Positions 1-12,672 of a stretch of DNA of 64,000 nt are shown piece after piece. Within the stretch, counting starts at the first letter, position 1. Every line of letters begins with the position of its first letter. The translations under genes and the position numbers were made by a program. The DNA is from Lucifuga dentata (taxonomy: Eukaryota; Chordata; Actinopteri; Ophidiiformes; Bythitidae): NCBI GenBank assembly GCA_014773175.1, contig VXCM01000755.1:62001-126000 (forward strand), in the 5' to 3' direction. The notes beneath the pieces were generated by a model that was not told the DNA's origin, did no database searches, and was given only the letters and a program-made list of their open reading frames with translations.

Positions 1-715
1 GAAAAAAGAAACACAGTTTTAACAGTGTTTATCTGTGTTTCTTTACAGGAATTGACTATGTAATGACACTTTATTATCTACCTTCTATTTGAAGTAGTAT
101 AAATATGTCACCGGTTTCTGCAGAATGGGAAGAAGTGTGGATGTCAAAGTGCCACGCCAACATATTTAAGGAAAGTAGGCCTACTCTACTTAATCTGTCC
201 ACTCCATTTGAAAGCCAGAAGAGGAGCTTAGTCTGCATTTGAGTGAGGAGGATGAAAAGAGGATGAATAAATAAATAAATACAGGCTTAGAAGTTTGACC
301 TCATCTATTAGGTCACTTTCAAATTAGTGTGGGCTTACAGACTGAAATCTGAAACCTGACATCTGACCCAAATAATCATATTGCATGTCATTTATAAAAA
401 AAAAAAAAAGCAGGAGCAATGATGGTAATATGTTGATGGTAACAGTTTTTTGTTTTTTTTGTTTTTTTAATCAAAATATTTTGTCTCCCAATCTCATGTG
501 GCCAGAAATTTGTAGAATCCATGTGGCTTCCAATGATTTCAGATAACATGAACTACTGACAATGCAAAGGAATTCAATTTGGTGAATTTGCTGTGCTAGG
601 TTTATTTTCTATGCTTCAGCACAGCCTATATTTGCAGACAGGCAATGTTAAATATAGTCTCAGATGTGACCTCTAAGTCTGGACAGCGAAGGAATATATT
701 GGTCCAGTTTTTCTA

Positions 716-747
716 TTTTTTTTTTTTTTTNTTTTTTTTTTTTTTTT
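716..747. other. Gapped poly-T tract (N at 731)
   Basis: A T run interrupted by a single N. This is an unresolved contig junction in a homopolymer, so the true length is unknown. Confidence 0.85.
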
Positions 748-2616
748 CATTTTCCAACAGAAAAAAGTAAAAATAACTTATGTAAGATTTCATACAAAAT
801 GAATTCATGACAGAAGATTTGGTTCAAGAGACTAAAATGAGCTGGAATCCCAGCAACCAGATGCATAAAACTCTGTGTACTGTAGAATTTAGACAGAAAG
901 TCTGTGTATGCACAACAATATGCATACACAATCAAGTTACCAGATTTATAACTGCCTGTGTATGCATTGTTCCCTTTTTTTTTTCAACTTTGTCATCATG
1001 AAATTGTGTACACATGCACAAGCTTAATGTCCACTCCCATAATTATCCAAGCAGTGATGATGTCACATTTTGTAACCTTGTTTGGACATAAAGCAGATTC
1101 AGTCTGTCCTTGGTCAGCTACTGGCGACATCCTCTAACAGTATCAGTGCAGCCTTTGTTTTATTACACATAGATTTTACACACTGGTATATGCAGCAAGC
1201 CAATAAACCCTATTGATTAATGACCATACAGGGTCAAATATATAATCTAATATGCAGTTTACCCACATTACTATGCAATTTGTGTGCCAACATACAGGAT
1301 AAATCTATTTATTAGCACTAAAATAAAATCATGCTTGTAGAGAGGATGTTACTGCACACATTTATAAGCCTTATGAATGTCTGCTGAAGCACCATAGAGA
1401 CCGATGATGTGCCGGAAAGATGAAAGCTCCAAATAAAAAGTTCACTACATTGCAGCATCACACTCAGCTCAGTCATAAAAATCCATGTAGGCATTGTGTA
1501 AAACATTTGTGGAGGTACACACATTTTTATTAAATACCTCTCCATGGAAAGTGGTGTATTTTCATATATTTGCATGTACTAATCATTTGCTGTCTAGAGG
1601 TTGCAGCTGAGGTTGGCAACATTATCCATTTATAATCATCCAGCACTTTTCATTATGGTATAAGGGTGCCATTGAAGTTATTATGCTTATATTATGTTTT
1701 GAGTAACTATGTACTGTAAAGGCACATGCATGAACAAATATAGTGTGGGTTTTTCATATGTTGATAAAGTGGCTTTTACAGTCAGGTGTCACAAACATTG
1801 TCAGAACAGACTCAACAGAAATGAAAATATAAGAAAATTAAAAATAGAGTAATTTTAAAAAGTAAAAGTAAGTTAAATGAAGATAAAGGATAGATTACAT
1901 TATAGAGAAATGGCTAGTAGTGTGCAACAATAAGTCCAGGTGAGCTATGATAAACAGTTTATAGATCAAATGCAATAACAGGTGATAATGAGCCTATAAT
2001 GTGATAGTTTTATTAATAGGGGTGCAGGATGAATAGCTGACAAGTCAGAATATGCTTCCAGTTGACTGTTATATTTTCATATCTTTACATTAATCTTGAG
2101 AGATAGTGTTTGAATATTTAGCATCGGCAGGAAGCTTCACTAAATTATCCACCCGCCTGATGTCATCGCACTGAATTAAAATCTGGATCAGACACTTGAA
2201 AAGGACCTAGCAGTTTGAACCTTGCAAAGCTGTTTCTGCTGATGATGCAGACCCTGCCATATTCCCCACTAGTGACAGTGGGGCCTAGTCCCACTGACAT
2301 TTTTCTCTCGTGTATTCTTTCCTTAACCAGTCACTCATTTTTTTTTTTTTTTTTTTTTTCCTTTTGGGGAAAAAGTCAGAAAAGGTGAGTGCAAACCCCA
2401 AATGTATTTGATTCCAGAAAAAGAGAGAAACTATTTTCATTTTCTCCCAGAATCCTTCAGGAGAGGATTGCAGTAGTGTAGTAATATTGCAGGGAGTGGA
2501 AATTCCACCTGGTTTTTAAGTGAAGATGTGTGTATAGTATTTGATCTTTATTCTGAAGGATGGTGCAGTCATCATCAGTTGGAGCCTAAGGCAGATGTTA
2601 CTTTTCTACTTTTGTT

Positions 2617-2673
2617 CAGACAGACAGGCAGGCAGACAGACAGACAAGGCAGGCAGGCAGACAGACAGACAGA
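2617..2673. repeat. (CAGA/CAGG)n tetranucleotide microsatellite
   Basis: Imperfect tandem CAGA and CAGG units with one AAGG interruption near 2646. Likely length-polymorphic. Confidence 0.9.
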
Positions 2674-3897
2674 ATTGACAGAACAGATGCAAACATAAAA
2701 ATGTGTTTGCTTAAATTCATATTAATGCTTCTCCTCCATAGGATGGCTGGACTGAAGACTGAAATTAACTAGTGCTTCTGAGCCTTTTATACAGATAAAT
2801 GTGATGCTTAGATACAACACCCTTAGGTCTTGCTGCTTGGTTCCACTGGGATTCTCACAGAATGCACATTATACTAAGAATAAAAGCGTGAATGTGATTT
2901 TATGGGGATTTTGAGGGATTTACATCTAAGTACATAGTCATGAACAATGGGGAAATAAAAAGCAAAAGGACATTTCAGCAGAAGGAGCAAATTCTTGTTG
3001 TCATTATGACCATAAGCAGTTTCCTCCCAAATATCAAATCTGAAATATTACTTTAAGCTTTGCTATCATAAGTTGAGAGTTTCTACATTCCATTGGCGAT
3101 AAATGGGAGATTGACTGTGAGCACTTATCACCACAACACACTCTAAATTTAAAAATAAAGCCATATCTGTAAAGAAACAAATGCATACTGTCAATAAAGT
3201 AATTCCAGTAAGCATCTGTTGATGATGTTGTTCTTTTCACTGGGAGAAGTGCCTACAGCTACCTTCCTGATTGAACTGTGCACAATCATACAATTATATA
3301 TTTCTTATTTTCCATGGTTAATTGGATAAAGAACCTTGAGTAAATGGTTCTAAGCATGATTATATGTTTCCTTAAATCTCTAACACATCATCAATAGATT
3401 TCCTTCATCAAGACATGAAAACAGCAACAACCCTTGGCTTGGATAGTGTATAAATGTCCCTGGCACAGTACAATAAGTGGTATGAGTGAATTAGCAGACA
3501 TATAATGCTGTTCAGGGAGCTAATTAGATAAGGAGTTGTGATGTATGACTGCTGGAAGGATGTATGTCAAGCCTCTCCTGTTCAATGTATAGACTGCAGA
3601 TTTGTATTGATCGCTTTGTCCTGTGCCTCAGGCAACAACATGCTACTGTGTTAGCTGTGCGCCTTTCCTTTGTCTGTTGAGTTTGAGCAGATAAGGGTTG
3701 TGATAAATCTGCCCGAGAATAAGCTGTCATAGAGGTGCCGCACATGGGAATATTTAACACAAACATAAAATATGGCTTGTCTGTTGTTTTATCGTCAAGG
3801 GTATAAGAAATGGCAGGGTTTTAAAATACTCTCACCTTCTTATTTTTGCACTTTCTATCTCTGCAGCTTACTGCCTGCTCATCTTGGTTAGGGCCAG

Positions 3898-3934
3898 AAA
3901 AAAAAAAAAAAAAAANAAAAAAAAAAAAAAAAAA
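3898..3934. other. Gapped poly-A tract (N at 3916)
   Basis: An A run interrupted by one N, followed by GGAAAAGAAAAG. Same gap type as elsewhere in the window. Confidence 0.85.
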
Positions 3935-4700
3935 GGAAAAGAAAAGATGCTTTGCGCAGAATGGTGAACCAGCACCTTATCACTGCTCAGTAATATGCAG
4001 AGGTGTAAAACATTTGGCCAGCTTATTTAGATGAAATGATTTAGTCCTGGTTGTGTGGAGTTAGTGAGGGCTGACTCAAGTTGTGTGTTGGGGAAGCAGA
4101 GGAAGGAGGTGAAAATTGGTTTCCCTATCTTACGGCACACATAGAGACCCAGCCTGGTTTCTTCTCTCTCTCCACAGAGCCCCCTCTGACGATAACGTAT
4201 CCCGATAATGGATATATGCACCTTGATTTATTTTCTATTTCCTGCTACAACTGCTTTTCCAAGAAACCTCTTTTTTAATGTATGAGCTTTACGGTTGCTT
4301 TCACTTGTGATACTCAGTCGGCAGAGCCTTAGTACGCAAGAATAAAGAAATATACAAGTATAAGGAGGGGTAAGATTTGGCGTACATGTAGGGAAATAAG
4401 GGAAAATTGCCTTTTGAGGACGGCAATGTACCATACCAATTAAAAGAAAGCTTGAATGCAGGTTTGGGTTGAATGAGGGGAACATCATCTGCTGTCAGTC
4501 ATCTTCCCACAATTTTTTATTCAATTTTAGCATCCTTGTAGCGAAATAATACAACACACAGTGTTCCAATTCATATTGCGTATCTTTTAAGCTAGAGTGC
4601 ACTTTTAAAATAAGTGTTTCATAAATAAAATGATAATTTTTCATCAAATAATACTGATAAAAGATTGTTGTGGACATAAAAATAGTAGGCTACTTTAACA

Positions 4701-4790
4701 CAGTGGTTCTCAAGCTGTGGTAAGTGTAGCACCGATGGTAATTGAAGTGCCCTCTGGTGGTGAAACAGCTGATTGGAAATTTCTGAAATC
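4701..4790 (+). mobile_element. hAT-like transposon end (fragment)
   Basis: Begins CAGTGGTTCTCAAGCTGTGG. CAG plus GGTTCTCAA(A)CTGTGG is a terminal-inverted-repeat pattern I know from widespread vertebrate hAT elements, and it is followed by a loosely similar 'gcaccgatggtaattg...ccctctggtgg' segment. I found no matching inverted end downstream, so it is a truncated copy or a very old one. It carries no coding sequence. Confidence 0.45.
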
Positions 4791-6290
4791 AAAACAATTT
4801 AAATTTATGGCAATTCTGTTATAGTGGCAAATTTTTCATGAATCACATGAGTTTATTTAGATTTTTTTCAAAATGAAAATAGCCCAGTTGGCTTGTCTAT
4901 GTTGTGTACTTTGCACTCATACTATAAACTTCTCAGTTTCTGTACAGCATACATGCAAAAGAAATGCTAAAAACATAAGAAAAAGCCACTATTTTTTAAA
5001 TAGCATAAAAATGGAGTTACAATCAAAATACTATCTGACCTTAAACTAGTAATAAAGAATTTGATTTAAGTGAGTTTAAGTTCACATAAGTAACTAAACT
5101 TTAAAAATTAACATTGAAAGGTGCTGAAATCACATTTTTAGGCTTTTACTTTGCCAATTTTAGTAATTGTTGTAAAACAGGACTACAAGTTTTTAATACT
5201 GAAAATTTTTTCCATGTCTGTCATGATGATAAACAAGAACTTACAAATAGTGTTTTTTTTTTTTTTTTTTTTTTTTGAGGTTATGTACGTGAAAATGGAT
5301 CATGGAAGAATTCTCTTTGATCAACTGTCATTTTTCCTTTTATTCTAGTGCAATTATCTGCCTTATTTGGTCTTTTTCAACATAGTGATACTTATGTCCG
5401 GAAAATTTTGGAAACAATGATTTGTTTTGGAAATAAATTGAATAATCTCACCTGCATTTGCAGATTTTTCCCCCCACTTCTTTTAAGAAAATTAGACATT
5501 TAGAACTCAATAACAGAAAAAAAAAAAAAAAAAAAATCATTAAGAAGATGGAGATTTTTTACTGTGTGCTGCAAAGCATGCATTGTAGACCTTGACAGTA
5601 TAGTGAGTGATTCATGGACACGAGTGGATGCAGAAACACCACTGCCCCTTGTTTGCCCCTATTTCCCCCTATCCCCCCCTTCCCTTATAGTCTTTAAAAA
5701 GCTGTGGCTCCATCTGTCATATGACATGTGACCCCTCCGTGCGCTTTGTAGGGTGTTTCCGTGTCCCAGAAACCAGCACAGCCTCTGTCCAGGGAACAAT
5801 AAGGTTCCTTCACAGCCATAGAGCCATGGACCGTGGTTGCCTCAGGCTTTATATCACATGGAATCCCCCATGAATGTGGTGTGTCTCTGTGTGTGACTGT
5901 ATCTATATGCGTATTGGTTATGATGAAACTATATTCTGTTAACACTTTTCCAACGCTGCTCTCAGCTGTTCACCCATAAAGAGTGGCGGTTGTCTCATTC
6001 TGGTCTGTATCTTCATGAGAAGAAAGATGTGTGTGTGTGTGTTTGAGTGTCCATTTATTAATAGCCTGGCCTCTGGGATAATATTCATAACCAGAGCAGG
6101 ATGGAGGCGATTTAACACTGGGCAGACTAGACTGATTAAAATCTGAGAAGTGCATATTCATTGATCTTGTGTTTACTTTGTGATTAGGAATACACATTTG
6201 GGAGTTATGTATTTCATAATGGACATGTGATTTACAAAGTCTTTCCTAACCCTTGTTACACAGTATGTTATCACAAGGTCCATTTATGTC
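4791..6290. other. Non-coding stretch
   Basis: AT-rich, with poly-T at 5252-5276 and poly-A at 5516-5536, and a C/T-rich patch at 5642-5690. The part from about 5700 to 5960 is more balanced in composition but shows no frame with splice signals or a domain. A short (TG)n lies near 6029-6041. Confidence 0.65.
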
Positions 6291-6295
6291 AGTTA

Positions 6296-6809
6296 TGTCA
6301 CAGTTCTGCATGTCTGGTCAGCCACTCACCTGCCATTTCTGCATGCCTGGTCCTCAGCTACTCACCTGCCATTTCTGCCCGCCTGGTCTTCTGTTCCTCA
6401 CCTCCGTTCATCAGCCTGATTCATTTCAGGTTTGGACGCTGTCACCAATTAGCACCAATCAAGCATGGATTTAAACCCCAGTCTCACACTCACCCTTTGC
6501 CAGATTGTTCTTTGCCATCCCCGATGCGAGACATTCCAGCGTTCATTTGTGGACTGACCTTCTGTTACCGACTCGGCCTGTTTTGGACTATTCTGCTCGT
6601 CGCCCCCCTGGTCACCACCTCTGCCTTCTGTCCCCGACTCCGATTCCAGTCTCTGCGTTTGGACTCTTTGTTTGACTGTGTTAGTGTAGGCACTTTGTCC
6701 TGCCAGTTTTTCTGCCTGCCTCTGTGTTGGACTGAGAGCTCTATTAAAGAACTTTACTTGTCGGAGTTGTACTGTGTGCTGCATTTGGGTCCAAACCCCA
6801 CCCGTCACA
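6296..6809 (+). mobile_element. Solo LTR of an LTR retrotransposon (Ty3/gypsy-like)
   Basis: A 514-bp unit starts TGTCACAG and ends CCGTCACA, giving the canonical TG...CA termini. It is flanked by a perfect 5-bp direct repeat AGTTA (6291-6295 and 6810-6814), as left by an integrase. A TATTAAAG polyadenylation-like signal at about 6741, followed by 'tgcatttgggtccaaacc' near the 3' end, matches the general build of fish gypsy LTRs as I remember them. No gag/pol or second LTR is present nearby, so it is a solo LTR left by LTR-LTR recombination. The LTR is more GC-rich and pyrimidine-rich than its flanks and carries an accidental 210-codon frame. Superfamily is inferred from target-site length and style only. 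Confidence 0.85.
6319..6390 (+). repeat. Two tandem ~36-bp repeats inside the LTR
   Basis: The unit CAGC(C/T)ACTCACCTGCC followed by ATTTCTGC and a CCTGGTC block occurs at 6319-6354 and again from 6355. A third degenerate partial follows. This is U3-type internal repetition in the solo LTR. Confidence 0.75.
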
Positions 6810-6826
6810 AGTTATGCACACATTGT

Positions 6827-7206
6827 AATGCAACTAATAAAACACTGTGCCACATTTAACATATCGGTATGGGAAAATGTTGTTACACAACATGTTTCCT
6901 CATTCATAAATGCATGTCTGTTACTGGCATCTTTTAGCGTTAGCATTGAAAGAGACGCTACTACAGTATTTCCTTATTTCCATTTTGGGGAAGTGATTTG
7001 TAAAAAACACAGTCACACAAAAGTTATGACCCCGTTTCATTCTGGTGTTAAATTTCAGTGGTATGAAATCTGGCTGACATTTTAAGCTGTATTTGCTTCA
7101 CGTGTGTTCATGATCAATACATTTGATATTTAAGTCCACTCAGCTGATCAGTCAGTTTATTTAAATGGAGAGTTTTCATATAATCTTGCACACAGTGGCA
7201 TTATGC
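6827..7206 (+). mobile_element. Family B dispersed repeat, copy 1
   Basis: Aligns by eye with 20205-20700 and with the ends of 27065-27560. Shared landmarks are (A/T)ATAAAACAC(T/A)GTG at the start, CTCATTCATAAATGC, the 'actggcatcttttagc' segment, 'tttcagtggtatgaaat', 'gatcaatacatttg', and TATTTAAATGGAGAGTT near the end. No coding sequence is visible. It is probably a non-autonomous DNA element or another old dispersed repeat; the ends are not defined well enough to assign a superfamily. The solo LTR sits immediately upstream. Confidence 0.7.
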
Positions 7207-7248
7207 CTCATCCTCAAGTCTCATCTTTCGTGCTCTACATCTCTCTCT

Positions 7249-7251
<3 letters not shown>

Positions 7252-7285
<34 letters not shown>
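7252..7285. repeat. (CA)n microsatellite
   Basis: About 17 uninterrupted CA units preceded by a short CT run. Confidence 0.95.
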
Positions 7286-7286
<1 letters not shown>

Positions 7287-8208
7287 ACTCTTTATGAATT
7301 CTGCTCAAACTCTCTTATTATTGAGTCATAAAATCTTATTTTCTATAAACAGGCCTGTTTCTCTGCCTAGTTCTATTACAAATCAATTTGTATTAAGAAT
7401 TTCTTAGAATCAAGTTTAGATTTCTTGATACTACAGCACTGATCTGCTTTTTCCTGTCTTTTTTTTCAGGAAACTGCTACTTATTCTTTGAAAATGCATG
7501 AACCAAAGTGAGTTATGCACACTTTGGTTTTAATCCACCCACTGGCAGATTTTTTCTTGTTTTTATGAAAAGTCTTGAAGGCACACAAAAGAGTCTTGGC
7601 TGTTATTCACAGTGCAAAAGTTCTTCACTTAGTTCATGTTATTTTGTCTTTTTTACAGATTTATTTTCTTTTGTCTGCATTCATAAATGTTGATTTGTTA
7701 TCTGTTTTGCATAAACACTTAGCACACGTACACATATGCACTCTAATATGAATTCATTTTTTCTGTAGTTCTAACTGCCTTGAAAGAATCAACTGTTTTT
7801 ACTCAGATTTTTCTGCTTTTACAGGCTGTTTTGTTAGTATTTACCTTAAGTTAATGGTAAATCTTTACTTCATTATTCAAGTGTTGATAGTATGCTATTA
7901 GATGACAGAAGTGGTTATTTAACAGCGAGTCACTTGCTAATTGCTGAATTTCTGTGGCCCATGTGATCCCATGACCTTATTCTAACCTTAAAACCCAGTT
8001 ATCTGAATTACTGTCAGTAGCTTTTCATATTGTTGTCCAGAAAACTCAATAGACTTAATACAGACACTTTTTTTTTTTTTTTTTTAAATACAGACACACT
8101 CTAATCACTGATCATAGGTTGATATTTAGCATTGGACTGTACATAGCATGACCAAAATCAATTACAATACTATCAAATAACCCAGTTTTTCTCTTTCTAG
8201 ATTCTGTT

Positions 8209-8288
8209 TATATATATCTATATCTATATCTATATCTATATCTATATAGATATATATATATAAATCTATATATATATATGTATATATT
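8209..8288. repeat. (TATATC)n / (TA)n AT-rich repeat
   Basis: Five or so hexamer units TATATC, then a TAGATATATA inverted part and (TA)n. Self-complementary, so it could form a cruciform or hairpin. Confidence 0.85.
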
Positions 8289-8453
8289 GTTGTCTGAAAT
8301 ATTAAGATTTGAAGACTTTATCTTTCTTCCAATAATCAATTATTTGGATAAGGAAAATATAAAGCATCATTTAATGTCAGAGCTTGTGTCTGCCTGTATA
8401 TGGGCATAACATGAAGGAATCCTTTCTTCTTCATGTGTGTGCACATGTTTGTG

Positions 8454-8490
<37 letters not shown>

Positions 8491-8495
8491 TGTGN

Positions 8496-8546
<51 letters not shown>
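8454..8546. repeat. (CT)n(GT)n compound microsatellite with gap (N at 8495)
   Basis: (CT)n(GT)n appears twice in succession either side of one N. The order CT-GT-N-CT-GT is what two unmerged contig ends covering one (CT)n(GT)n locus would give, so the true locus is probably a single block. Confidence 0.85.
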
Positions 8547-8549
<3 letters not shown>

Positions 8550-8799
8550 GGGGGGTGCAGGGTAGGCATTGCCTTAATTGAATAATTGACTGGAAAAACT
8601 CTATCTTGCCAGAAAATGTACTGACATATTTAAAAAAATTGGAAGCCATTGACTCAGAAAATCAGTCAAATTGTCAATGAACCCTAAAGCTAAAAAGAAA
8701 TGGCAACAAGTATTTACTAATTAGACAAAGGCTTTCTCCATCATTCCTCATTGGACAGATTATAACAACGTGCAGGTTTGTATTTAGTTTTTCAATTCC

Positions 8800-8990
8800 T
8801 TAGGCTTTACCAAATGCCAGCTCTAATTTTCGATGAGGATCTGGCCTTGAAGCCCCTGGTAATATCAAGCACAAACAATCAATCCCAGCCAATCTCCTGA
8901 GGCCTTAATGGACTTGGAAAGAATATTAAGAGGTTTTGTCTGCAGAGAAGCTTTCTGCCACAGCAGTCGCCCCTCAGCTAATTTGTGTTT
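8800..8990. promoter_or_regulatory. Candidate conserved non-coding element
   Basis: A repeat-free, compositionally balanced stretch with no open frame, including 'ggccttaatggacttgg' and 'caatcaatcccagccaatct'. It looks unlike the AT-rich simple-sequence DNA around it. Selection by eye only; without a cross-species alignment this is a guess. Confidence 0.15.
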
Positions 8991-9072
8991 GTGTGCCAAG
9001 GGAGGCCACACACTGGGACCGCTGTAACAGGCTCTCAGTCCTACTTTCTGAGGAGCTACTGCCAGGCCAACA

Positions 9073-9074
<2 letters not shown>

Positions 9075-9132
<58 letters not shown>
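9075..9132. repeat. (CA)29 microsatellite
   Basis: Uninterrupted CA units. Frames in both directions across it are low-complexity artefacts. Confidence 0.97.
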
Positions 9133-9133
<1 letters not shown>

Positions 9134-9879
9134 TCACTCCCATGTGCACACAGACACAAACAGACTGGACTGGGTTTCATTCTGCATTTATAAAAACGGC
9201 TTTTATTGAATAGTAAAAAAAAAAAAAAAAAAAAAAAAATTCAACCCAATATTATATTTGATGACAAACAGCACACCAAGGCTTCATCTTTTTGTGTTTT
9301 GGTATTAAGATTGGGCTTCTGTGACAGTAAGAGATTTTCCATAATGCTTCCTTTTTGTGTGTGGGAGGTTGAGAGAGAAAGAGACTGAGAAACGAGAGGA
9401 TGGCATTTTGCGCTGCCAGGCTGAATGTAGGGTTACCATGAGAAAATGGGCCTGGTGCCCAATCCCTGGGTGGCATTCGGGTTGTAAATCTGTCTGTTGT
9501 TGCTACACATGGCTAATGAAACTGAACACCACCCTGGAAATGTCATTGCATTTTAGCCTCTGTTTAGCACAAAAAGAAAAAGAAAAAAAATCAGCATAGA
9601 TAAATCTAATTAAAATGGGCTGTTTGCGATCCTTCTATCCTTCTTATTAGGTTTTCCAGAGAGCATCTGTGTGTCATGGATGAGAAGCTTGACTTAAGAT
9701 TCTGACTTAATACCAGACATTTGTGGGTTCTTTTCTTCCCATGTTCTTCTTTCTCTATCACTTTTCATTTTTCTGTCACAGCTTGAGTGCAGGAAAGAGA
9801 GCACAAACTACCTAAGAGACAAGCCCTTCTTTACTTAAAAGTATGTTTTTGCCATCCAGAGAAGAATAATAAGCCTTTT

Positions 9880-10215
9880 TTGCATTTTTCCCCTTTTTGT
9901 TGTTTCCTGTCCTTTTCCTCCAGCTTTCTCTTCTTTGATTTCTAATTTTCATCCCTGCATTTTCTCCTCAATTCCTTCCTGCTGCTCCACTCATTCTGTT
10001 TTCCTTTTATTCCTAAATCTTCTGTCTTTATCTAGATTTCAGTTCTTCCTACGTATTTCTCATTCTGCCTCCTATATTTCTCAGTTTCTATCATTCTCCA
10101 TATTCCAGTCAATTTTCTTTTCCTTTATGTTATTTTTCTCTCTTTTCCCGTTTGCTGGAACACTTCAGTACTCCAATCTACCATTGTTCTTTTTTCTTTT
10201 TTTCCTGTTTTCAGT
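9880..10215 (+). repeat. Pyrimidine-rich (C/T) tract
   Basis: About 330 bp in which C and T strongly dominate the plus strand without a fixed repeat unit, for example 'ttcctgtccttttcctcc' and later 'tttttctctcttttccc'. It contains an accidental 107-codon hydrophobic frame (9935-10258) rich in F, S and L, explained by composition alone. Confidence 0.75.
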
Positions 10216-11242
10216 GTGTGCTTTCATAAAGCGTACAATATGCCATATAACTATCTGATTTTACCCACCTGAGGTTTTTCCTCTAAGTGGCTGCATTGCT
10301 GACTGCCAATTATAGACTTTAACCTCAGGAGGCGAAATATCTTGCCAAAGAGGCAGATGGTCAGAAGAGGAGGCAAAAGATGCTGGGAAATTCATCCCTT
10401 AACCTCTAATGTCCACTCTTCTCTCCATCCTCTCTTGTTCTTTAGTTTGTGGTTGCATGACTGAGGGAGGGAGAAAGAGAATGAGAGAGAAGAAATGAGA
10501 GATACAGAGGGCATGGAGGTGTATGATTATGACGGAAGCTCACACTCCTCCAGTCTGTGCGTTTAGAACCTGTTTCACAACCTACCTGCATATTTTAAAG
10601 CCCTCATGCAATATTGCTTGCCAGACTTATGCAGTTTTCTGTGCTGCTTGCACCAATTTTCTGCCTCATTGTCATTCATGTGCAATCTGTTTGTTTGGCT
10701 AACCTCCTGGCATTCAGACTCTCTCAGCTGAGCTGCTTCATGTCCGTGTGTGTCACTGAGTGTATTCTGTGCTATCTTTCGTATTATCTGCCTTGCCTTG
10801 GTGATTCACTCCTCTATCAAAATGCTACAGTACCTTTTCTTTTTTTTGTTTTTACAAAGCTGAAGGCTTATACAGTTCCTCGAGGTGTAAGACTTTACAA
10901 ACCAGCCAGATTTCAGCAGTAAAACCATGCAAGATATTTCTAACAAACAGTCGCTTCAGTAGGAAGACACTTTCATAGAGGTGCTTAATTCGGTGAAGAT
11001 AACCTGCACTCTGCCTTCATGAAAAGGTAAAGTGATGTGACCCTTACCAGTACCTTTGCAGTGATTAAAGAAATTATTTATATATGCTCTTCCAAGATCT
11101 GAATTGCATATGACCCAGCAGGTAACCTCTTCATTGTACTCCAAGCACATAGCCAATCTCTATGATTTAATTTCCTTCTTATCAACATCTCACTACTTTA
11201 ATTAGCATCTGCAATGTGCATTTATATCTATGAATTACTACT

Positions 11243-11274
<32 letters not shown>

Positions 11275-12638
11275 ACTGCTTTGAGATCCCAGATTGTAAA
11301 TGTTTCAGTGTTATCAAAAGTTCAGGACTTGTTTCCATATATGTGTGAGTGACATATTTTAAAGGCCTATTGAAAAAAAATTATGACATTGCATATCATA
11401 ATTAACATTAGTTTTTATTAGTTTCTGTGCTCTTGTAGCTTCATAAAACAAAGTGGCACTTACATTATTAAAATATTCCATCTACCACATGCAGTCATAT
11501 CATTCAGCAAAACAGTTTCCTTATTTTATTTGAAATTTGAATGCAAGAAGCCTAATTTATAGGTATTATGATAATGTAATGATATGTCATGCTGAGCTGC
11601 ACATAAACAGATGATGTTTTTTTTTTACAATCTAGGTGAGCATACAGTCAAATATCCTGATCCTAGAAGCTGAGTTTGTACATATTTACTTTGCTGTATT
11701 ATAATTGCTATAGTTGCTCTGTGAATGTGCTCTGCTGCTCATGTCAGAGCTTGTATGGTTGCCAATGGTAACTGGGCAGCATAACAGGATGAAAGTCTTA
11801 TTATAACCCCACTGAGTGAAAATTAGCCTCTCTCTCAATGCTCTACTACCCACTTCTTCACTGGACAGACCTACATATCTGTTGTCATGATAATAGGCCT
11901 ATTCTCTGCAAGTGGGGAGGCCATTTCTAGCTCTATAGGTCTCCAGGCCGAGAATGTTTAGTGTGCAAAGATGCTTTGTGTGAATGCTTGTGCTTGTGCA
12001 TGTTTGGAACAGTGCATTGTATTCTCAGCGTGGGTGTGTGTCTGCGTCTGGAGTGACTGTGCTCCTTTAATGCTAAAGCCTGAATTACTTAGCAGTGTAG
12101 CCTTGGATGTAATTAAAAAGCAAAGCTAAGTGGACTGGGGTATCAGATATGATGATCCCTCATCCCCTGCTAGACAAAACCATCAGTCGGGTGCTGTTGC
12201 ATTATGACCTTGGCATCTTCAGTTCAGGCAGGGAAAATGTAGTGTGTATAGTTTGTATACTGTGGCTAACAAATGCGTAGAGAACCAGCTTGGAAGGTGT
12301 CTTTATTCAGGGCTTGTTATATCCTAATCAAAGGGCCGATCATAGAAAAAAAAACAAAACTAAACTAAAATTATGAAATTATGTCACTCTCAGTCAATCA
12401 GCCATACTCCTCAATCACGCTTTTGCCAATAATTGGGTGAACACTTAACTATTTGTTTGAAATCCCTACTTAAGAACAGACTATTTCTCTGTATTGAGTG
12501 TTTAATTGTTTTCATTATCAGAGTGCTAAATGACAAACAAACCTTTACAAAACAAAATAATTCAGTGCAAATCTGACAAGATAAACCAGTGTAAACTAAT
12601 ACCTCCAAGTAATCATTTATGCTTTTTTAAATTTTTAA

Positions 12639-12672
<34 letters not shown>

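Larger units (their letters stand above)
1..4700. other. Non-coding AT-rich stretch, no gene
   Basis: No open frame longer than about 85 codons and no recognisable domain, tRNA or interspersed repeat family. It contains poly-A near 396-408, poly-T at 2339-2360, a gapped poly-T and a gapped poly-A (listed separately), and a CAGA/CAGG repeat. A perfect 12-bp inverted repeat (5-16 with 33-44) lies at the window edge and a 10-bp one at 903-912/921-930; both are short enough to be chance. A splice-acceptor-like TTTCTTTACAG at 39-49 has no supporting downstream frame. Confidence 0.7.

Noticed and set aside
39..60. Splice-acceptor-like TTTCTTTACAG followed by GAATTGAC
   Set aside because: The downstream frame stops within a few codons (TATGTAATG) and there is no matching donor.
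3898..3934. Poly-A as a processed-pseudogene tail
   Set aside because: No upstream sequence resembles a transcript or a SINE head, and the tract is gapped.
6227..6859. 210-codon open frame, the longest in the window
   Set aside because: It lies almost wholly over the solo LTR, has no domain, and its Cys/Leu/Ser/Pro-rich composition follows from the C/T-rich LTR.
8865..9209. Overlapping frames on both strands across 8865-9209
   Set aside because: They are translations of the (CA)29 microsatellite (runs of HT or CV).
9935..10258. 107-codon hydrophobic frame resembling a membrane protein
   Set aside because: Explained by the pyrimidine-rich tract, which yields Phe, Ser and Leu codons in any reading.
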